This document shows, one piece after another, positions 56,290-64,000 of a DNA stretch of 64,000 nucleotides. The stretch is taken from positions 310,001 to 374,000 of the forward strand of contig NZ_RSAA01000014.1 in the NCBI RefSeq assembly GCF_003931915.1, in the 5' to 3' direction. The number at the start of each line of letters is the position of its first letter. The stretch's first letter is position 1. Both the position numbers and the translations under genes were made by a program. The notes under the pieces were generated by a model. It was given only the letters and a program-made list of their open reading frames with translations, had not been told where the DNA came from and did not search any database. The stretch is from Saccharopolyspora rhizosphaerae (GTDB taxonomy: Bacteria > Actinomycetota > Actinomycetes > Mycobacteriales > Pseudonocardiaceae).

Positions 56290-56483
56290 TCGTCGTCACT
56301 CCCCTTGCGCAGCGCTCGCACCGCCAGCGCGGTGCTCGTGATCAGGCTGAGCGTCGTGATGAGGACGTCGGCCAGTTCGAGCTTGTCGTTGTTCTCGCGG
56401 GCGGACTTGTAGCTCGCCTTCAGCCCGAAGGCCGCCGAGATCACGGAAGCGAGCTGGAACGCTGCCTTCATCTTCGGGTTCAT
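56286..56483 (-). CDS. Small hypothetical protein between gatA and gatB
   Basis: 65 aa from ATG 56483, which has GGAGGT 6 nt upstream. Basic N-terminus ([34 protein letters not shown]) and one hydrophobic segment near 40-60 ([22 protein letters not shown]), so probably membrane-associated. I do not recognise it. Its stop overlaps gatB by 4 nt, so it is translated with the operon. It lies 35 nt after gatA. Confidence 0.8.
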   Translation of the reverse strand: MNPKMKAAFQLASVISAAFGLKASYKSARENNDKLELADVLITTLSLITSTALAVRALRKGSDDE

Positions 56484-56518
56484 CTTGCGACCTCCTGCAT
56501 CGGTGCGGGGAGAACGGC

Positions 56519-58030
56519 TCATACGGCCGCTCCCAGCTCGGGCACGCGGTTGATGAGCGGACCGCCCTCGGCCTCGTCGCGAGCGGTCTCGTAGGCCGCG
56601 CCGACCCGGTAGAGCCGGTCGTCGGCCATCGCCGGAGCCATGATCTGCAGACCGACCGGAAGACGGTCCTCATCGGACAGTCCGCAGGGGACGCTCATGG
56701 CGGCGTTGCCCGCCAGGTTCGACGGGATGGTGCACAGGTCGGCGAGGTACATCGCCATCGGGTCGTCGACCCGCTCCCCGATCTTGAACGCCGTGGTCGG
56801 GGTGGTCGGCGAGACCAGCACGTCGACCTGCTCGAACGCGGCCGTGAAGTCGCGGGTGATCAGCGTCCGCACCTTCTGCGCCTGGCCGTAGTAGGCGTCG
56901 TAGTAACCCGAGGACAGCGCGTAGGTGCCGAGCATGATGCGCCGCTTGACCTCGGGGCCGAAACCGGCCTCGCGGGTCAGCGACATGACCTGCTCGGCGT
57001 CGTTCTCGCCGTCGTCGCCGACGCGCAGGCCGTAGCGCATCGAGTCGAAGCGGGCCAGGTTCGACGAGCACTCGCTCGGCGCGATCAGGTAGTAGGCGCC
57101 CAGCGCGTAGTCGAAGTGCGGGCAGGAGACCTCGACGACCTCGGCGCCCAGCTTCGTCAGCTGCGCGACGGCCGTCTCGAACGCCCGCTGCACGCCGGGC
57201 TGGTAGCCCTCACCGGAGAACTCGCGGACCACGCCGACCTTCACGCCGGTCAGGTCACCGTTGGCGCCCTGCTTGGCGGCCTCGACGACCTGCGGCACCG
57301 GCTGGTCGATCGAGGTGGAGTCCATCGGGTCGTGCCCGGCGATGACCTCGTGCAGCAGCGCCGCGTCCAGCACGGTCCGCGCGCACGGGCCCGGCTGGTC
57401 CAGCGAGGAGGAGAACGCCACCAGGCCGTAGCGGGACACCCCGCCGTAGGTGGGCTTGACGCCGACGGTGCCGGTCACCGCGCCGGGCTGGCGGATCGAG
57501 CCACCGGTGTCGGTGCCGATCGCCAGCGGAGCCTCGAACGCGGCCAGCGCCGCGGAGGAGCCGCCGCCGGAACCGCCCGGGATGCGCTCGGTGTCCCACG
57601 GGTTGCGGGTCGGGCCGTAGGCGGAGTTCTCGGTGGACGAGCCCATCGCGAACTCGTCCATGTTCGTCTTGCCCAGCACGACCACGCCGGCTTCGCGCAG
57701 CTTGCGCGTCACCGTCGCGTCGTACGGCGACATCCAGCCCTCGAGCATCTTCGACCCGACGGTGGTGGGCATGTCGGTCGTGGTCAGCACGTCCTTGAGC
57801 GCCAGCGGCACACCGGCCAGCGGCGAGGCCGCCCTGCCGGCGGCCCGGTCCTCGTCGGCCTTGCGGGCCGCGGCGAGCGCACCCTCGGCGTCGACGTGCA
57901 GGAACGCGTGGACCAGCGGGTCCACGGCGGCGATGCGGTCCAGGTGCGCCTGCGTCACCTCGACCGACGTGACCTCCCCTGCCGCCAGCTTGGCGGCCAG
58001 CTCGGACGCGGTCAGCCCGGTCAGGCTCAT
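56519..58030 (-). CDS. gatA: Asp/Glu-tRNA amidotransferase subunit A
   Basis: 503 aa amidase-signature enzyme releasing ammonia from glutamine for transfer. Catalytic Lys in ALKDVL (about 78), cis-Ser and nucleophile Ser in [37 protein letters not shown] overlaps the gatC stop (TGATG). Confidence 0.98.
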   Translation of the reverse strand: MSLTGLTASELAAKLAAGEVTSVEVTQAHLDRIAAVDPLVHAFLHVDAEGALAAARKADEDRAAGRAASPLAGVPLALKDVLTTTDMPTTVGSKMLEGWMSPYDATVTRKLREAGVVVLGKTNMDEFAMGSSTENSAYGPTRNPWDTERIPGGSGGGSSAALAAFEAPLAIGTDTGGSIRQPGAVTGTVGVKPTYGGVSRYGLVAFSSSLDQPGPCARTVLDAALLHEVIAGHDPMDSTSIDQPVPQVVEAAKQGANGDLTGVKVGVVREFSGEGYQPGVQRAFETAVAQLTKLGAEVVEVSCPHFDYALGAYYLIAPSECSSNLARFDSMRYGLRVGDDGENDAEQVMSLTREAGFGPEVKRRIMLGTYALSSGYYDAYYGQAQKVRTLITRDFTAAFEQVDVLVSPTTPTTAFKIGERVDDPMAMYLADLCTIPSNLAGNAAMSVPCGLSDEDRLPVGLQIMAPAMADDRLYRVGAAYETARDEAEGGPLINRVPELGAAV

Positions 58031-58329
58031 CAGGCCTCCTCAGTCAAGATGCGGGGAACGCGGAAGCGGTCCTCTTCGGCCGCGGGCGCCGCAGCGAGCG
58101 CCTGCTCGCGCGTCAGGCCCGGGCGGACCTCGTCCTCGCGGAAAACGTTGGTCACCGGCACGGCGTGCGACGTCGGTGGGATGTCGTCCGCAGCGACCTC
58201 CCCCACCTTGGCCACCGCGTCGAGGATCTGGTCGAGCTGGCCTGCGAAGGTGTCGAGCTCGGCCTCGGTGACGGCCAGCCGCGCCAGGCCGGCGAGGTGT
58301 GCGACCTCGTCGCGGGAGATCTTGGACAC
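58030..58329 (-). CDS. gatC: Asp/Glu-tRNA amidotransferase subunit C
   Basis: 99 aa, stabilises GatA/Gat[37 protein letters not shown] and the conserved [24 protein letters not shown] with GGGAG 8 nt upstream. First gene of the gat operon. Confidence 0.97.
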   Translation of the reverse strand: MSKISRDEVAHLAGLARLAVTEAELDTFAGQLDQILDAVAKVGEVAADDIPPTSHAVPVTNVFREDEVRPGLTREQALAAAPAAEEDRFRVPRILTEEA

Positions 58330-58847
58330 TGCGAAGGCTCCCTGGTCATGTCCGGTTTACGAGTACGTCCCAGTCTATGGCGACCACGCTGCCAGACCCG
58401 GCAGGGGTCGTGCCTGGCGAGGCGCACCCGGCGGCGCCCGCGAATCCCCTGGTCGCACTCCGCCGGTGCAGCGCACCGCCCGGAACGGGCGCCACGACCG
58501 CGGACCGCGATCACACGACCGGGCAACCGCCACAACGACCACTCCCGCCCCGTGCGGAGGCTCCCCGCTCACACTCCGGGAGCCCGCGCACGAGCGGCAT
58601 CGGCGGCGGTGTTCGGCCGTCTAGACTGGAACTCCCACCCCCTGGCGGATTTCCACGCGGTGCTCCACCCCGCCACGCGGGGCGAAGCACTGCACCGCAA
58701 AACCTGCAGCACGATGACCACGCCGCGTCTGACACAATTTCTTCGCGGTTGGCTCCTCGCGCGAGCGGCCGCGGAAGCGGATCAGCACGCGAAGGAGAAC
58801 GCGCGGCCGGCGAGGTGTCGCGCACGAAACTGGAGGCGTTGAGTCCG
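58330..58847. other. Divergent region between gatC and the ACT-domain gene
   Basis: 518 bases without a convincing gene; frames that run through it are compositional shadows. A minus-strand TAGACT (58372-58377) could be the gatC -10 box and a plus-strand TAGACT (58622-58627) a promoter element of the ACT gene. No terminator or repeat stands out. Confidence 0.45.
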
Positions 58848-59501
58848 GTGTCCTTCCTCATCCGGGTGCAGATACCGGACCGGCCCGGCAACCTCGGGTC
58901 GGTGGCGAGCGCGCTCGGCGAGATCGGTGCCGACATCCTCAGCGTCGACGTCGTCGAACGCATCGGCGGCCTGGCCATCGACGACCTCGTGGTGGAGCTG
59001 CCCTCCGGGCGCCCGCCGGACGTGCTGATCACCGCCGCCGAGTCCATCGACGGCGTGGAGGTCGACGCCGTCCGCCCCTACGCGGGCGTGCTGGACACCC
59101 ACCGCGAGCTCGAGCTGGTCGAGGAGATCGCCGCAGAACCCTCCCGTGGCCTGCAGATCTTCGCCGAAGGCGTCCCCAAGATCATCCGGTCGGGGTGGGC
59201 GATCGTGTTCGGGCACCGCTCGGGCGGCGCCGAGCAGCTGGCCGCCTCCACCTCCGCCCCGCAGGAGGGCTACCTCGAACTCCCGTGGCTGCCGCTGCCG
59301 CGCGCCACGATCCTCGACGGCGACGAGGCGTGGGTGCCGGAGACCTGGCAGGAGCTGGGCACCGAGCTGGCCGCCACGCCCATCGGCAAGCCCGACCGCG
59401 TGCTGCTCGCCGGTCGCCCCGGCGGTCCGATGTTCCGCGCAGCGGAACTCGCCCGCCTCGCACACCTCGCGGGCATCGTCTCCGTCGTCCTCGACGGCTG
59501 A
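58848..59501 (+). CDS. ACT-domain protein (Rv3013-like)
   Basis: 217 aa from GTG 58848 (relatives start with SFLLRVQLPDRPG; GGAGG is 11 nt upstream). N-terminal ACT domain (FLIRVQIPDRPGNLGSVASALGEIGADILSVDVVERIGGLAIDDLVVELP), then a region of unknown fold with LPLPRATILDGDEAWVPETWQELGTELA. Probably senses an amino acid; no catalytic motif seen. Conserved beside gatCAB and ligA in actinobacteria. Confidence 0.85.
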   Translation: MSFLIRVQIPDRPGNLGSVASALGEIGADILSVDVVERIGGLAIDDLVVELPSGRPPDVLITAAESIDGVEVDAVRPYAGVLDTHRELELVEEIAAEPSRGLQIFAEGVPKIIRSGWAIVFGHRSGGAEQLAASTSAPQEGYLELPWLPLPRATILDGDEAWVPETWQELGTELAATPIGKPDRVLLAGRPGGPMFRAAELARLAHLAGIVSVVLDG

Positions 59502-59524
59502 GGCCCCGCCTAGGAGCGCCCGGC

Positions 59525-60010
59525 TCAGAGGTCGAGGTAGTAGCCGAGCAGGCGGATGTCGTCGGTCGGACGCCAGTCCCGGTCGGGCAGCCGCCGGAAG
59601 CCCATGCGCTCGTAGAGCCGCCGCGGGCTCTCGGCCGTCTCCGACACGCACAGCACCACGCGCCCGAAGCCCTCGCCCCGGGCACGCTCCAGGACCGCCT
59701 CGACCAGCTGCCGGCCCACGCCCCGGCCGCTCGCCTCCGAGGCCACCGCGAGCATCCGGAACTCCACCTCGCCCGGTCGCGCGATCTCGACGTAGGCATC
59801 GCCCGGCCGGACCACGGTCACGGTGCCGACCGGGCGGTCGCCGTCGAGCGCGACCAGCAACTCGGCCCTGACCGCGCGGTCGGCGGCGTTGCGCAGCTCG
59901 GACACGTACGAACCGTCGGCGGGGAGGTTGCCCGTGTCGGCGTAGGCCTTCGCCGCGATCTCCCCCACGACCGCGTGCTCCGCCGGCAGGGCGGCTCGAA
60001 TCGTCGCCAT
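59525..60010 (-). CDS. GNAT-family N-acetyltransferase
   Basis: 161 aa. Acetyl-CoA loop ASGRGVGRQLVEAVLERARGEGF (motif A), preceding strand VEFRMLAVA and C-terminal SPRRLYERMGFRRLPDRDW (motif B). Substrate unknown. ATG at 60010. Convergent with the ACT gene, and downstream of ligA on the same strand by 39 nt, so probably read through from ligA's direction. Confidence 0.9.
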   Translation of the reverse strand: MATIRAALPAEHAVVGEIAAKAYADTGNLPADGSYVSELRNAADRAVRAELLVALDGDRPVGTVTVVRPGDAYVEIARPGEVEFRMLAVASEASGRGVGRQLVEAVLERARGEGFGRVVLCVSETAESPRRLYERMGFRRLPDRDWRPTDDIRLLGYYLDL

Positions 60011-60048
60011 GGCGGTGATCCTGCCACCCCGCACCGACGACCTCCTCG

Positions 60049-62226
<2,178 letters not shown>

Positions 62227-62260
62227 CTAGCGAGCAACCCCGACACGGGCACGCAGCGGC

Positions 62261-62926
62261 TCACTGCGCGTTGCGGTCCACCTCGCGCACCAGCTCGCGC
62301 AGCTCGAGCAGTCCGATGGCACCGTCGGGTTCGGCCTCGGCGGTCTCCACCCGTCCCAGCCGGTCGGCGGCCAGCCGTTCGCCGAGGGTGGCGTCCAGCG
62401 GCAGGAAGGTCAGGGCCTGGCGCGCGTTGTCGTCGAGCTTGTGGAAGCCGGGGTGGTAGACGGCGACGTCGACCAGCGCCTCGGCCTCGTCGACCTGCGC
62501 GGCCACCCGCACCTGCTCCAACGGGTACTTCTCGCCGCGCAGGTTGACCGTGACCTGCGTCGGGTCGGGCACGGCCGGCACCGAGTCGTGGTACTCCCAG
62601 AGCGTGTCGGCCGGAGGCGCGGCAGCCATCCACGCATCGGTGCAGGGCCGCAGCTCCGGATCGGCCTGGCTGCTGATGACCAGCGCGTACGCGGCTTCTT
62701 CGCCGTGCTCGATGCTGAAGGTCAGGTCCGGGTGCACGCCCGCGACGGCCTCGGCTACGAGGTTCTCGACGCGCTGCGGTTCGCTGTCGCCGAGCGCGGA
62801 AGCGATCTCGGGCAGGTGTTCCTCCCACCACGACCAGAACGCCGCCGCCCGCTCCGCCGCTTCGGCGGACACGTCGACCGGTTCGGCGGGCGCTTCGGCG
62901 TCACGACGACGCAGGAACCTGAACAT
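62261..62926 (-). CDS. Hypothetical protein
   Basis: 221 aa from ATG 62926, chosen because CACAAT ends exactly 7 nt upstream (leaderless pattern); an ATG 9 nt earlier is possible. Starts MFRFLRRRDAE and is acidic, with the block YALVISSQADPELRPCTDAWM and PPADTLWEYHDSVPAVPDP. I recall similar actinobacterial proteins of unknown function but assign no domain. No membrane segment or signal peptide. 43 nt upstream of ligA and possibly co-transcribed. Confidence 0.75.
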   Translation of the reverse strand: MFRFLRRRDAEAPAEPVDVSAEAAERAAAFWSWWEEHLPEIASALGDSEPQRVENLVAEAVAGVHPDLTFSIEHGEEAAYALVISSQADPELRPCTDAWMAAAPPADTLWEYHDSVPAVPDPTQVTVNLRGEKYPLEQVRVAAQVDEAEALVDVAVYHPGFHKLDDNARQALTFLPLDATLGERLAADRLGRVETAEAEPDGAIGLLELRELVREVDRNAQ

Positions 62927-62976
62927 GCGGACCATTGTGCCGCCCCGCGCGTCCCGCCGTGGCGGGACGCGGACTT

Positions 62977-63963
62977 TCAGGCCAGCTCGTCGCGGACGAT
63001 GGCGGTGATCGCAGCCGGTTCCGCACCGCGCACGGCGGTCGCGCTGGTGAGCACGCCGGAGAGGGCACTGCGGGGGTCGTCGTGCATGACCTCCCGGAGC
63101 ACCTGCATCGCGTGCAGCCGGTTGCGGCTGACCAGCGCGGGCCGCTCCCAGATGCCCCGCCACACCAGTTCGCGCACGGTCTCGTCGACCTCCGAGCACG
63201 TCGGCCGGGTGCCGGCGAGGATCCGCTGCACCACCGGGAGGTCGAGGCAGTCGGCGGTGGTCGCGACGTAGCGCGCGAGGGAGCGCAGCACCCTCCGCTG
63301 CTCCGGCTCACCGGCCGACCGCAACGCGGTCAGCATCTCCGCCGGGTAACCGTCGAGGTCGCCCAGCGGCAGCGACACGAGGTCGTCCGGCCACGGAGCG
63401 ACCGGGTAGGTGCAGAACTCCCCGCTCAACCAATCTGCGCTGGGCACCACTCCGGTGAGGCGGCCGGCCAGCGCCAGCATCAGCTGCACCGGGCAGCCCT
63501 CCGACCACGGCAGGTGCGCGCGGTGCTCCTCCAGCCCGTCGGGGTGGGTGCCTTCGCGGTACTCGGGGAGCACGGCCTCGAACGACGTGTGGATCACGCC
63601 GTCGACGGCGTGCGCGAACCGCGTGCGCCGGTCCTCGTCCCAGAAGCAGGACACGGCTTCGGGACGCGCGACCCGCCGCAGCACCTCGGGGCGGCTTCCC
63701 TGGTCGCCGCTGTCCTCGACCACCAGCGTCCAGTCCCCGACCACCCGCAGCGCGATCATCGGGTGCTTCTCCTGGTAGGCGAACGCCTCTTCGCAGAACT
63801 CGTCGATGTCCAGTGACCTCCCGTGGGAGGTGACCGCCCCGAACGACTCGGCCACCCGACCGAGGTCGCTGTCGCGGACCAAGGTCAGGCACGCCGCGTC
63901 CTGGATCGTGCTCCGCCCGATCCACGCGACCCGGTCAAGCTCGCTGACACAATGACTCCCCAC
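62977..63963 (-). CDS. Hypothetical protein, possibly DUF6461-like
   Basis: 328 aa. The N-terminal part (STIQDAACLTLVRDSDLGRVAESFGAV, then VVGDWTLVVEDSGDQGSRPEVLRRVA) resembles the DUF6461 family of actinobacteria; I am not certain. The C-terminal third is helical (RRVLRSLARYVATTADCLDLP..., VRELVWRGIWERPALVSRNRLHAMQVLREV). Cytoplasmic by composition. Function unknown; such proteins are sometimes immunity-like but no toxin gene is visible here. Start at 63963; 37 nt remain to the window edge. Confidence 0.65.
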   Translation of the reverse strand: MGSHCVSELDRVAWIGRSTIQDAACLTLVRDSDLGRVAESFGAVTSHGRSLDIDEFCEEAFAYQEKHPMIALRVVGDWTLVVEDSGDQGSRPEVLRRVARPEAVSCFWDEDRRTRFAHAVDGVIHTSFEAVLPEYREGTHPDGLEEHRAHLPWSEGCPVQLMLALAGRLTGVVPSADWLSGEFCTYPVAPWPDDLVSLPLGDLDGYPAEMLTALRSAGEPEQRRVLRSLARYVATTADCLDLPVVQRILAGTRPTCSEVDETVRELVWRGIWERPALVSRNRLHAMQVLREVMHDDPRSALSGVLTSATAVRGAEPAAITAIVRDELA

Positions 63964-64000
63964 GGGGATTCTTCCTACCAGCGCAAAAGCCGGACCACGC

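Overview
The window is very GC-rich, uses many GTG starts, and has the gene order of an actinobacterial chromosome. Gene content and order run closely parallel (from memory of that genome) to the Mycobacterium tuberculosis stretch Rv2967c-Rv3014c: pyc, recG, DAK2 protein, rpmB, ung, thiL, DUF3515, ddl, gpsA, cofC/fbiD, ppk, mutT1, hupB, leuD, leuC, iclR, tRNA-Glu/Gln, gltX, FAH, leuB, serA, ilvC, ilvN, ilvB, cfp6, doxX, lppZ, gatB, gatA, gatC, ACT protein, ligA. The added genes and the long HU tail suggest a non-mycobacterial filamentous actinomycete, probably Pseudonocardiaceae (Saccharopolyspora-like). That placement is inference.

Layout. 1-1750: end of a sugar-acid dehydratase gene (IlvD/Edd family) and a DapA-family aldolase/dehydratase, a likely sugar-acid catabolic pair. 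1744-12100 (minus): secreted protein, pyruvate carboxylase, RecG, two DUF1648-type membrane proteins flanking a 23-bp repeat array, a GntR regulator, and a FakA/DAK2 protein. 12392-20662: L28, UNG, an MHS-type MFS permease, ThiL, RAM-domain protein, DUF3515 protein, Ddl, a MocR regulator and a divergent flavin-binding protein. 20668-24993 (minus): cysteine dioxygenase behind a Cys-rich leader ORF, a cystathionine lyase-type enzyme, GpsA and PlsC. 25115-29131 (plus): CofC/FbiD, Ppk and MutT1.

29413-33138: HU, LeuD, LeuC and a divergent IclR regulator. 33212-34216: two identical tRNA-Glu genes and a tRNA-Gln, with an almost T-free 566-nt segment between the tRNA-Glu copies. 34372-40786: HAD phosphatase, GltX, FAD monooxygenase, FAH hydrolase and CimA. 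41055-51147: LeuB, SerA, a DUF397-like protein, IlvC, IlvN, IlvB, a PH-domain protein and IlvD. 51215-64000: DoxX protein, alpha/beta hydrolase, LppZ-like lipoprotein, GatB, a small protein, GatA, GatC, ACT protein, acetyltransferase, LigA and two uncharacterised proteins.

How the genes work together. CimA, LeuCD, LeuB, IlvBN, IlvC and IlvD make up the citramalate route from pyruvate to the isoleucine precursor, lacking only the final transaminase, and serve leucine/valine synthesis as well. ilvB and cimA each have an attenuator-like leader with a branched-chain-rich peptide. GltX, tRNA-Glu, tRNA-Gln and GatCAB form the indirect Gln-tRNA pathway. Several genes show a TAnnnT box 6-8 nt upstream of the start codon and no Shine-Dalgarno sequence, the layout of leaderless mRNAs.
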